DNA of 55,847 nt, taken from Bacteroidales bacterium (GTDB lineage Bacteria; Bacteroidota; Bacteroidia; Bacteroidales; CAIWKO01). Both the position numbers and the translations under genes were made by a program. The stretch's first letter is position 1; every line of letters starts with the position of its first letter. The stretch spans positions 1 through 55,847 of the forward strand of contig JAGNBV010000009.1 of the NCBI GenBank assembly GCA_018004645.1, in the 5' to 3' direction. The notes below the pieces were generated by a model that searched no databases, was not told the DNA's origin, and worked only from the letters and a program-made list of their open reading frames with translations. Positions 16,291-23,832 of the stretch are shown here, piece by piece.

Positions 16291-17287
16291 CAAATTGAAT
16301 TTTCTGCATTTCACTTGAACGCCGGAAACGCACCCGATTAAAGTATTGCTTTAGATAATTTTTATTTTCAGACTTATAACCAATTGCATAGTTATATTGA
16401 GAATCTTCCACTGTGATTGTGATATCCTGCCGGCTACTGTTTTTTTGTTCCGGTAAAATGTGTTGAATAAGATTCCTTTTCCACACTTTTGTCATAGCCA
16501 TTTCGCGCAACGAAGTATGGAAAGGTCCTGCCACTAATTTTCCGCCGGGAGCATATTCATCGCTTGGGTGCAGGCCAACTTTTATCACATGGATATCGTT
16601 TTCTATGTACTTTTCAAGAATTGCCGCCACGCGTTCCACGGCTTCAGGGAGCGCTAAGGGAGTGTATTTTCCGCTTGCATGCCATTGTTCGAGTTTAGTA
16701 TCCCGAAGTACCAGTAAAGGGTATATCCTCACACAGTCGGGCTGCAAGGCTATCACTTCCCTGGCGGTTTCCAGTTCCATGGCGCTATCCTCTCCCGGAA
16801 GGCCAACCATAGTTTGAATTCCCAGTGCCATGCCGTATGATTTTATCATTTTGGCTGCGTTCCGCACATCGGCAACATTATGTCCCCTGCAGATTTTTTT
16901 CAGGGTGCTGTCGTTCAACGACTGTACGCCAAGTTCGATAGTTTGCACCTGGAATTTTTTCAGCATCTGTAATCTTTCGTCATCAATAAAATCGGGCCGT
17001 GTGGATATGCGGATGCCATTTATTTTATTTTCAGCAATATAGGGCTGTATGGCTTCCAGGTAATAGCGTTGTTCCTCAAGACTCAGGCAGGTAAAGCTAC
17101 CGCCAAAAAAAGCCAGCTCTACCCTGGCGCCCTGCCCGCCGATGGTGGAAAGTTTTTGCCGGATGATGGCGTGGACTTCTTCAATATCGGGTGCGTTTTG
17201 TACTCCGGAAATATATTTCTGGTTACAAAAAACACATTGAAACGGGCAGCCCAGATGTGGAATAAATATGGGGATGTTAAAATGCAC
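16274..17287 (-). CDS. Elp3-like radical SAM protein
   Basis: A 337-residue radical SAM enzyme. The [4Fe-4S] cysteines are in GCPFQCVFCNQ (CX3CX2C), followed by the SAM-binding FFGGSFTCL, ISTRPDFI, and TIELGVQSLNDSTL, the order seen in Elp3 and coproporphyrinogen-dehydrogenase-like enzymes. There is no Elp3 acetyltransferase domain, so it resembles the short stand-alone bacterial Elp3-like group whose substrate is unknown. Translation starts at a GTG (17287), 15 nt after the DUF3795 gene stops; no in-frame ATG precedes it. Its end overlaps the DUF6873-like gene. Cytosolic and oxygen-sensitive by family. Confidence 0.85.
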   Translation of the reverse strand: MHFNIPIFIPHLGCPFQCVFCNQKYISGVQNAPDIEEVHAIIRQKLSTIGGQGARVELAFFGGSFTCLSLEEQRYYLEAIQPYIAENKINGIRISTRPDFIDDERLQMLKKFQVQTIELGVQSLNDSTLKKICRGHNVADVRNAAKMIKSYGMALGIQTMVGLPGEDSAMELETAREVIALQPDCVRIYPLLVLRDTKLEQWHASGKYTPLALPEAVERVAAILEKYIENDIHVIKVGLHPSDEYAPGGKLVAGPFHTSLREMAMTKVWKRNLIQHILPEQKNSSRQDITITVEDSQYNYAIGYKSENKNYLKQYFNRVRFRRSSEMQKIQFDVDYC

Positions 17288-17301
17288 CGGACAATGGTCT
17301 T

Positions 17302-17601
17302 TTAACTTGACCTCAGGCGTTCCTGCCTTATTTTCAGCATTTGCTGATGTTCTTCTTCAGTAGAATTCGGGTCTTTCATCTGCAAAAATGTTGCACACGG
17401 AAGTTCGGCACATTGGCCGCAATCGCGGTAGCCACGCTGGTTTACCCCGCAGTCGTACAAAGGGCACACTTTGGAAGGCATCATTTCTTTTGCCCAGAAT
17501 GTGGAACCTTGAACAGCATGGCACCCATCGCACAATTTCCCGTAGTGTTCACATTCATCGCACCACAATCCGCAGGCTGAAAGTATTTTATTAGTTTCCA
17601 T
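17302..17601 (-). CDS. DUF3795 cysteine-rich protein
   Basis: This 99-residue protein carries ten cysteines in the typical DUF3795 layout: SACGLWCDECEHYGKLCDGC, then VCPLYDCGVNQRGYRDCGQC and AELPCATF. The pattern suggests metal or iron-sulfur binding, although the function of DUF3795 is not established. It is first in an operon with an Elp3-like radical SAM gene (15-nt spacing) and a GME-fold-like gene. The consensus promoter at 17616-17646 puts the transcript start only a few nucleotides upstream of the ATG, so the mRNA is close to leaderless. Confidence 0.85.
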   Translation of the reverse strand: METNKILSACGLWCDECEHYGKLCDGCHAVQGSTFWAKEMMPSKVCPLYDCGVNQRGYRDCGQCAELPCATFLQMKDPNSTEEEHQQMLKIRQERLRSS

Positions 17602-17615
17602 AGAATAGTTTTTTA

Positions 17616-17646
17616 CAAAAATACGACAGGTTTTCTTTAAAACAAA
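17616..17646 (-). promoter_or_regulatory. Promoter of the DUF3795-radical SAM operon
   Basis: On the minus strand TTTG (complement of 17643-17646), 19 nt, then TATTTTTG (complement of 17616-17623). Predicted start near 17609, very close to the ATG at 17601. Confidence 0.6.
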
Positions 17647-17707
17647 TAAACCGAATGATTTTAATATTACCTGCTAACAAGTGTTGATGCGCCAGGCAGT
17701 CCCTGCT

Positions 17708-17923
17708 TTATTTATCAAATACTTCTTTTATTAATTCTAAAATTTTTGCTTCATCTTTTTCATCGGCTTCCAGTGCACCCCAACCGTATTGGGCCTGGAA
17801 TACGCCATCATAGGCGGAATCATGAAAACTTCTGATCATATGAGGAATTTCATTGACGTCAAGAATTTCTTTTATCCTTATCGCTTCAAATTGGTTGTTA
17901 AGTGTTAAGATTTTTTTGTTCAT
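17708..17923 (-). CDS. Stand-alone DUF2007-like protein
   Basis: The ATG at 17923 gives a 71-residue protein resembling DUF2007: a first strand MNKKILTLNNQFEAIRIKEI, a helix, then strands and the C-terminal helix DEKDEAKILELIKEVF. DUF2007 domains are small ferredoxin-like folds proposed to transduce signals. The in-frame open region upstream to 18109 is not protein-like and is excluded. The same domain is fused to two Usp domains at 6557-7660. A TAATTTTG -7-like box lies on the minus strand (complement of 17972-17979). Confidence 0.75.
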   Translation of the reverse strand: MNKKILTLNNQFEAIRIKEILDVNEIPHMIRSFHDSAYDGVFQAQYGWGALEADEKDEAKILELIKEVFDK

Positions 17924-18143
17924 AATGTTGTTTTTAGTTATAAAACCGGCTTGCATCCGATGGGGTGAAAACAAAATTATACGTTTGCCATCTGTTGAAT
18001 ACGTGACTTCAAAGTTAATCAAAATTATCAAATGAAAAAATTCCTCAAAGCCTAAATAGCAGACCTTGCCGAACCGTATGAAATCTTCATTATGCTCAAC
18101 CTCCGGCATGCTTCCAGGGGTGAGAGAATAATCATAATTTTTA

Positions 18144-18173
18144 TTGTTTATTTGTCAGGCTTATGTATATTTG
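18144..18173 (+). promoter_or_regulatory. Promoter of the exported protein at 18201
   Basis: TTG (18144-18146), 19 nt, then TATATTTG (18166-18173). Start expected near 18180, which favours the ATG at 18201 over the one at 18183. GAAGGA at 18185-18190 may serve as a ribosome-binding site. Confidence 0.5.
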
Positions 18174-18200
18174 CTGAAATTTATGAAGGATTGCATTATT

Positions 18201-18734
18201 ATGCGTCGCCTTTTATCCATATTTCTCATATCGGCATTGTTTTTCAATGTTTTTGCCTATTTTCTTGCTTTTCGCATCGCTTTAAAAAATATTAACAGGC
18301 ATTATCACGGACGCATCTGCAATTTCAGTTATGGAAGTGCCGGAGATTTTATTATTCTCGATGATGCACTACTTACAGATGAGAATGCCAACGGGCTGTT
18401 CGGAAATGATGATTATATTTATCAGGGAAGGCCGTATGAGTTTGTTGACATCGCAGAAACCCGTGACATCACCCTGCCGGTAACTTCCGGTGAACAGGAC
18501 AATGAAAAATGGAATACTGTATTTAATCAACACCTGACTCAGCTTGACAAAAAAGGGATGCCCGTGCAGCAGCCCACAGGCAGGCTCATCATACCCGTTT
18601 TCAAAGTGCCTGTTCCTGAAAAACTAACCCTTCACATTTTTCAGCAAGGAAAACAATACCAGCCATTTTTCTATTTCTATTCGGTTCAAACAGCTGTTTT
18701 AAATACAGTTTTTGTTCCACCGAAAATGTCATAA
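18201..18734 (+). CDS. Exported or membrane-anchored protein, unknown
   Basis: Encodes 177 residues from the ATG at 18201 (MRRLLSIFLISALFFNVFAY), with an N-terminal hydrophobic segment that may be a signal peptide or anchor. The exported part contains a long acidic loop (ILDDALLTDENANGLFGNDD) and a closing beta-rich region, IIPVFKVPVPEKLTLHIF. No cysteines suggest a disulfide; no family recognised. The TonB-dependent receptor gene starts 86 nt downstream on the same strand, so the two could be functionally linked, but no shared motif proves it. Confidence 0.65.
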   Translation: MRRLLSIFLISALFFNVFAYFLAFRIALKNINRHYHGRICNFSYGSAGDFIILDDALLTDENANGLFGNDDYIYQGRPYEFVDIAETRDITLPVTSGEQDNEKWNTVFNQHLTQLDKKGMPVQQPTGRLIIPVFKVPVPEKLTLHIFQQGKQYQPFFYFYSVQTAVLNTVFVPPKMS

Positions 18735-18820
18735 TTGCAATCAGGAATCTCAATCTATTGGCCTAAAGTATTTTATCAGCCAATGTTTACTATTTTTATC
18801 ACATTAATTATCATAGTACT

Positions 18821-21229
18821 ATGAAAAAAAATATAATCTTATTGTTTTTTATCTGCAGTTTTTGTTTTCAGGGATTTTCGCAAAAACTGTTCGTCGGCGA
18901 CCTTAAGACAGGACAAGCTGTTGAAAATGTCGCCCTGTCGAGCAAAAAACCCTTCGCCGTTGCTGCCACCGATGCTAAAGGAGAAACAGACATCACGGGA
19001 TTTACCGGGGCAGAGCGTATAGAAATCAGGCATTTAGGATATAAGACAGAGTATCTGAGTTATGCCGAACTGAGCCGTTTAGAGTTCAAATTATTCATTA
19101 AACCCGTGGGCGTTTCGCTGGATGAAGTAGTGGTTTCGGCCACCAAATGGAGTCAGCAAGCCAATGATATTCCGGGAAAAGTAACCGTTATCCACCCTAA
19201 AGAAATCAGTATGCAGAATCCTCAAACGGCTGCTGATATGCTGGCTGCTTCCGGAAAAGTGTTCATACAAAAAAGTCAGCAAGGCGGTGGAAGTCCTATG
19301 ATCAGAGGATTTGCCACCAACCGCCTGTTGTATTCGGTGGATGGTATCAGGATGAATACGGCCATCTTCAGGGCGGGCAACCTTCAAAATGTTATTTCGC
19401 TGGATCCTTTTGCCATCGAGGAAGCCGAGGTGCTGTTCGGGCCGGGTTCTGTAATATACGGCAGTGATGCCATTGGCGGGGTGATGAGTTTTCAAACCCT
19501 GACACCGCGTTTATCCACTACGGGAACTACTCTCTTTACAGGCAATGCGGTATCGCGTTATTCCTCTGCCAATAATGAAATTACCGCACATTTTCATGCC
19601 GGCGTGGGTTGGAAAAAGTGGGCGCTGCTGACCAGTATTACCACCAGCAAATTCGGCGACCTGAAAATGGGAAGTTACGGACCGGATGAATACCTTCGCC
19701 CCTTCTACGTACAACGTCAGGACAGTGTGGATGTGGTTGTTACAAACGACGACCCAAAGGTGCAACGGCCTTCAGGATATTCGCAGATTAACATGATGCA
19801 GAAAATCCGTTTCACTCCTTCTGAAAAATGGGATATTCAATATGGCTTTCATTATTCCACAACCTCGGATTATTCGCGCTATGACCGCCACATCCGATAT
19901 AAAAAAGGGTTGCCACGTTACGGAGAATGGTATTACGGCCCCCAGAAATGGATGATGAACGCGCTGAATGTAACCCATAATGGCAACAACAAGGTGTATG
20001 ACCAGATGACCGTGCGCATGGCCTGGCAATCTTTTGAAGAGAGCCGTATCGATAGGGACATCAACAAGGACGACAGGCATATAAGGGTGGAAAATGTAGA
20101 GGCTTTCTCCGGCAATATTGATTTTAATAAATCCCTGGGCGATAAGCACCAGTTTTTCTATGGCGTGGAAGCGGTTTATGATGATGTTAAATCCACAGGA
20201 CAGGATGAAGACATATCCACAGGGACAATTGTTGATGGCCCTTCGCGCTATCCCAGATCAAACTGGTCGTCGTATGCGGCTTATCTAAACTATCAGTTTA
20301 AAATTTCCAAAAAAGTCCTGCTACAGTCGGGTGTCAGATATAATCACTATATGCTCAATGCTGATTTTGACACCACGTTTTATTCATTTCCTTTTACCAC
20401 TGCCAAAATCAATAAGGGTGCGCTTACCGGCAGTCTGGGCGTAGTATATCGCCCAACGGAAAAATGGGTGCTGAATTTGAATCTTTCCACAGGTTTCCGT
20501 TCGCCCAACGTGGATGATCTGGGTAAAGTATTTGATTCCGAACAGGGATCGGTGGTGGTTCCCAACCCCGGTCTGAAAGCAGAATATGCCTACAATGCCG
20601 AGATTGGTGTTGCAAAAGTGTTTGGCGATATTGTAAAGATTGATGTTACCGGTTTTTATACGTATCTGAACGATGCTATGGTACGACGTGATTTTACGAT
20701 GAACGGCTCGGACAGCCTGATGTATGATGGTGCCATGAGCAAAGTACAAGCCATGCAGAATGCCGCTTATGCGCAGATAATAGGTGTGCAAGCCGGATTT
20801 GAGGTAAAACTGCCGGTGGGTTTTGGGCTTTCGTCTGATTTTACTTATCAGAAAGGCACCGAAGAACTTGACGACGGCAGCAAAAGCCCCTCGCGCCATG
20901 CACCACCCTGGAACGGTGTGAGCAGGTTGTCCTATACCTATAAAAAAATGTCGTTACAGTTATACTCAGTATATAGCGGCGGAAAAAAATTCCAGGACCT
21001 TCCTGAAGAAGAAAAAGGCAAGCCTGAAATTTATGCCGTGGATGGTGATGGCAATCCGTATTCGCCGGGTTGGTACACACTTAACTTCAAAGGGATGTAC
21101 GACCTTACAGACAACTTCACTATCAGCGCAGGGCTCGAAAATATGACCGACCAGCGGTATCGGCCATACAGCTCCGGCATTGTTGCTCCGGGAATAAATT
21201 TCGTTATCGCACTAAAAGCCAAGTTTTAA
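18821..21229 (+). CDS. TonB-dependent receptor, haem/haemoglobin (HmuR)-type
   Basis: An 802-residue outer-membrane receptor. Signal peptide to about residue 20 (GFSQ), a CarboxypepD_reg-like N-terminal domain (21-95), plug domain (about 100-230) and a 22-strand-type barrel to the C-terminal phenylalanine. The plug contains SPMIRGFATNRLLYSVDG and RMNTAIFRAGNLQNVISLD, close to the signature of the haemoglobin/transferrin/lactoferrin receptor branch that includes HmuR. Later, GFRSPNVDDL and NPGLKAEYAYNAE resemble the FRAP and NPNL boxes of haem receptors. No SusD partner follows; instead a secreted C10 protease starts 43 nt after the stop. The ligand assignment to haem is inference. Confidence 0.85.
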   Translation: MKKNIILLFFICSFCFQGFSQKLFVGDLKTGQAVENVALSSKKPFAVAATDAKGETDITGFTGAERIEIRHLGYKTEYLSYAELSRLEFKLFIKPVGVSLDEVVVSATKWSQQANDIPGKVTVIHPKEISMQNPQTAADMLAASGKVFIQKSQQGGGSPMIRGFATNRLLYSVDGIRMNTAIFRAGNLQNVISLDPFAIEEAEVLFGPGSVIYGSDAIGGVMSFQTLTPRLSTTGTTLFTGNAVSRYSSANNEITAHFHAGVGWKKWALLTSITTSKFGDLKMGSYGPDEYLRPFYVQRQDSVDVVVTNDDPKVQRPSGYSQINMMQKIRFTPSEKWDIQYGFHYSTTSDYSRYDRHIRYKKGLPRYGEWYYGPQKWMMNALNVTHNGNNKVYDQMTVRMAWQSFEESRIDRDINKDDRHIRVENVEAFSGNIDFNKSLGDKHQFFYGVEAVYDDVKSTGQDEDISTGTIVDGPSRYPRSNWSSYAAYLNYQFKISKKVLLQSGVRYNHYMLNADFDTTFYSFPFTTAKINKGALTGSLGVVYRPTEKWVLNLNLSTGFRSPNVDDLGKVFDSEQGSVVVPNPGLKAEYAYNAEIGVAKVFGDIVKIDVTGFYTYLNDAMVRRDFTMNGSDSLMYDGAMSKVQAMQNAAYAQIIGVQAGFEVKLPVGFGLSSDFTYQKGTEELDDGSKSPSRHAPPWNGVSRLSYTYKKMSLQLYSVYSGGKKFQDLPEEEKGKPEIYAVDGDGNPYSPGWYTLNFKGMYDLTDNFTISAGLENMTDQRYRPYSSGIVAPGINFVIALKAKF

Positions 21230-21271
21230 ATGAATTATTTAATATTTTTGCTGTTTAAATTTCGAAATTTT

Positions 21272-23011
21272 ATGAAAAAACAGACACTTGTCCTGTTATT
21301 ATGTCTGGGCAGCCTGATGCTTCAGGCAAAGCCTGTGGAACGCACCACAGCCATCAGTATAGCCCGGACTTTTTATTATAGTCAACTAAACATTGCCGAT
21401 GCCTCAAAACAGGCACCGGCAGTGATCAGTACCGGGGAATATTTTACCGGGAACAGATTGTCTTATTACCTGGTGAATTTCAGCAATAAAGGCTGGGTAT
21501 TGGTATCTGCCGATGATGCATGTTTTCCTGTTATAGGCTTTTCCGACGAAGGCAACCTTGATGTGACCGACCTCCCTCCTGCTTTGCGCTGGTGGCTTGA
21601 TGGACAATCCGACGAAGCCGTAACGGCAACAGGCAAAGATGCAGCATATGCTGCGTATATCAGCGGCGCCTGGGAAAAACTCAGCAAGGGAAGCCTGGAA
21701 AAGAGTCATCCCAAGACACTGGTAAATCCACTATTGACCAGCCGCTGGAATCAGGATGCCGGCTATAATTTTCATTGTCCTGAATACCCTTCGGGTCCCG
21801 GCGGAAGATGTTATGCAGGCTGTGTGGCTACGACCATGGCCCAGATTATGTATTATCACAAATACCCCGAACACGGCACCGGCAGCCATTATTACAGTCA
21901 TGTTTATTTTGGTACGTTGGGAGCCAACTTCGAAGAAACAACTTATGACTGGCCGGCTATGACGAATACGCTCAACAATAGCAGCAAAGAAGCCATTTCA
22001 ACCCTGATTTCGCATTGCGGATTGTCGGTAGATATGAACTACTCGCCGCTGGGCTCATCCTCCAGTTCTACTAATGTTGCCGATGCCCTGAAAGACTATT
22101 TCGGCTATTCCTTTCGTGTGAAATACTATGAAAAAAGCGACTTTGAAAACGATCAGTGGCATCAGATGCTTATCGACAACCTGGAACTGCAGTTACCTGT
22201 GTACTATAGCGGCTCGGGCAGCAGTGGCGGACATGCCTTTGTGTGCGACGGGGTAAAAGACTCGTGCTATTTTCATTTTAACTGGGGATGGAGCGGCTAT
22301 GGCAACGGATATTTTTATCTTTCGAACCTGAACTCCGGCAACGGCGATTTTTCAGCCGCACAGGCAGCCGTCATGTACATCGCCCCTTATGACTATCCTT
22401 ATTGCATGGGCGAAAAACAATTAAACTCCGCGTACAAATCGTTTAACGACGGCAGCAATTTTTCATATTATTGGAACGACACAGACTGCAGTTGGTTGAT
22501 CGCCCCCGATTCTGCCGACCATATCACGCTGACATTCAATTCGTTTTCTACTGAAGAAAATCATGACATCCTGAGTATATACAAAGGTGATGATGAAACC
22601 GATTCGCTTATTGGACAATTTTCAGGAAATACTATTCCTGCTCCTATAACTGTTTCAGGCAACAGACTATATTTGCGCTTTGTTACGGATGGAAACGTGC
22701 AGGCACAGGGCTGGACAGCCACTTATTCCACAATCGATTTTTCGGGCATTACTGAAGAAACCGGTGTCGCGGAAATAAAGCCCTATCCTAATCCTGCTTC
22801 CGATTTCGTCAGCATTAGAATTCCAGATTTTGGTTCCCGGACATTAATAACATTTTATAATCTGACCGGCGAACATTTTGCTCTGCCCGCATTGGATGAA
22901 GGCAAAAATCAACTAAAAATTGATGTAAAAGACCTTCCGCAGGGGTGCTATTTTGTAAAAGTTGTCAGCGAGGAAAAAACCCATTTTGGAAAAGTGCTGA
23001 TTCAGCGTTAA
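21272..23011 (+). CDS. Secreted C10 (streptopain/interpain-like) cysteine protease with T9SS sorting domain
   Basis: The ATG at 21272 gives 579 residues: signal peptide (LVLLLCLGSLMLQA), a Spi-like propeptide (about 21-150) and the C10 catalytic domain with nucleophile C184 in CYAGCVATTMAQIMYYH, H321 in GGHAFVCDG and the N337 region FHFNWGWSGYGNGYF. A CUB-like beta domain spans about 378-490 (DCSWLIAPDSADHITLTF). The C-terminus is a T9SS type A sorting domain starting PYPNPASDFVSI and ending in a lysine-rich strand. C10 proteases include Prevotella interpain A, which releases haem from haemoglobin. It follows the HmuR-type receptor by 43 nt and is closed by a strong terminator. An earlier in-frame ATG (21230) would precede the signal peptide and is less likely. 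Confidence 0.9.
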   Translation: MKKQTLVLLLCLGSLMLQAKPVERTTAISIARTFYYSQLNIADASKQAPAVISTGEYFTGNRLSYYLVNFSNKGWVLVSADDACFPVIGFSDEGNLDVTDLPPALRWWLDGQSDEAVTATGKDAAYAAYISGAWEKLSKGSLEKSHPKTLVNPLLTSRWNQDAGYNFHCPEYPSGPGGRCYAGCVATTMAQIMYYHKYPEHGTGSHYYSHVYFGTLGANFEETTYDWPAMTNTLNNSSKEAISTLISHCGLSVDMNYSPLGSSSSSTNVADALKDYFGYSFRVKYYEKSDFENDQWHQMLIDNLELQLPVYYSGSGSSGGHAFVCDGVKDSCYFHFNWGWSGYGNGYFYLSNLNSGNGDFSAAQAAVMYIAPYDYPYCMGEKQLNSAYKSFNDGSNFSYYWNDTDCSWLIAPDSADHITLTFNSFSTEENHDILSIYKGDDETDSLIGQFSGNTIPAPITVSGNRLYLRFVTDGNVQAQGWTATYSTIDFSGITEETGVAEIKPYPNPASDFVSIRIPDFGSRTLITFYNLTGEHFALPALDEGKNQLKIDVKDLPQGCYFVKVVSEEKTHFGKVLIQR

Positions 23012-23028
23012 TTATTTTTTTTATTAAT

Positions 23029-23058
23029 AAAAAAGGCCTTTTCGGGGCCTTTTTTTTT
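23029..23058. terminator. Strong bidirectional intrinsic terminator
   Basis: AAAAAAGGCC (23029-23038), a short loop, then GGCC followed by nine T (23046-23058). Flanking A and T tracts make it work in both directions, ending the C10 protease transcript and the convergent gene at 23104. Confidence 0.85.
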
Positions 23059-23103
23059 GCAACTATACGAATTGCCGGTATTTTTTTTCGGGGAAGTCCG
23101 TTT

Positions 23104-23751
23104 TTAAAACTCATACCCGAGAAGTAACCTGAAATTGTTTTCTTTGGCGGTTTTGTTTTTATCTTTGTGAATATCAGCCAGGCCATACCAGCCTTCGGCA
23201 GCAATGGCAAAATGTTTGTATTTAAAGCGCAGTTGCAGGCCTGCGTTATAAGAAAACAAATTTGTCTGATCCTTAATGTCTGTGCTTGGTTTTGGCGTTT
23301 CCCTGATGTAACGTTCAGAGGCTGCAAAAACATATTGGCCTTTTATTAATGGGCTGATTTGTACCATTTCAATAATATCAAACGACAGCCCTGCCCCTGC
23401 TTCAATTGAAGAAAGTGATACTATATCGTATTCGCCGATATCACTCATTTTAGCTTTGCCGCCGAAGGCATAATAGCCCAAAAAAGTCTTTACCTTCAAG
23501 GTGCTCCGGCCGCCGCTGAAATCTTTTATTTTTATGTCATAATGCAATCTGATGCAGGGTTGCATCCAGAAACGCTTGTAAAATACCGTGGTATCATTGC
23601 CTGCTAACGATTTTCCCTGCAAGGTTAGCATGTTGTATCCCATTCCGGCTTCAAAACCCAGCCCGGCAGGTGCTTTTTTGGTTTCCTGGGCCATTAGTGA
23701 CGAAAGGCACAAAAATCCTGTACAAAGAAACAGCAATAACTGTTTTGTCAT
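23104..23751 (-). CDS. Outer-membrane beta-barrel protein, unknown
   Basis: A 215-residue protein with signal peptide (LLLFLCTGFLCLSSLMAQ) and alternating beta strands throughout (GFEAGMGYNML, TLKVKTFLGYYAFGG, LLLGYEF), ending in a C-terminal phenylalanine typical of outer-membrane barrels (8-10 strands). It has the size and look of OmpW/PorT-like Bacteroidota porins without a clear subfamily. A -7-like box TAAATTTG lies on the minus strand (complement of 23769-23776), about 18 nt from the ATG. It is convergent with the C10 protease gene and shares its terminator. Confidence 0.75.
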   Translation of the reverse strand: MTKQLLLFLCTGFLCLSSLMAQETKKAPAGLGFEAGMGYNMLTLQGKSLAGNDTTVFYKRFWMQPCIRLHYDIKIKDFSGGRSTLKVKTFLGYYAFGGKAKMSDIGEYDIVSLSSIEAGAGLSFDIIEMVQISPLIKGQYVFAASERYIRETPKPSTDIKDQTNLFSYNAGLQLRFKYKHFAIAAEGWYGLADIHKDKNKTAKENNFRLLLGYEF

Positions 23752-23832
23752 AATGATGAATTTTACTGCAAATTTAGTATTTCTGTGCCGTAAGTCAGAA
23801 ATTCGCCCTGATTTTTGTGAAAGTGGATTTTA

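Noticed and set aside
16266..16314. Other starts for the GME-fold-like gene (GTG at 16314, ATG at 16266)
   Set aside because: 16314 lies further inside the radical SAM gene and adds nothing conserved; 16266 removes the first beta strand.
18821..21229. SusC-type polysaccharide utilisation receptor
   Set aside because: There is no adjacent susD gene or glycoside hydrolase, the plug motif fits the haem-receptor branch, and length (802) is shorter than usual SusC (about 1000).
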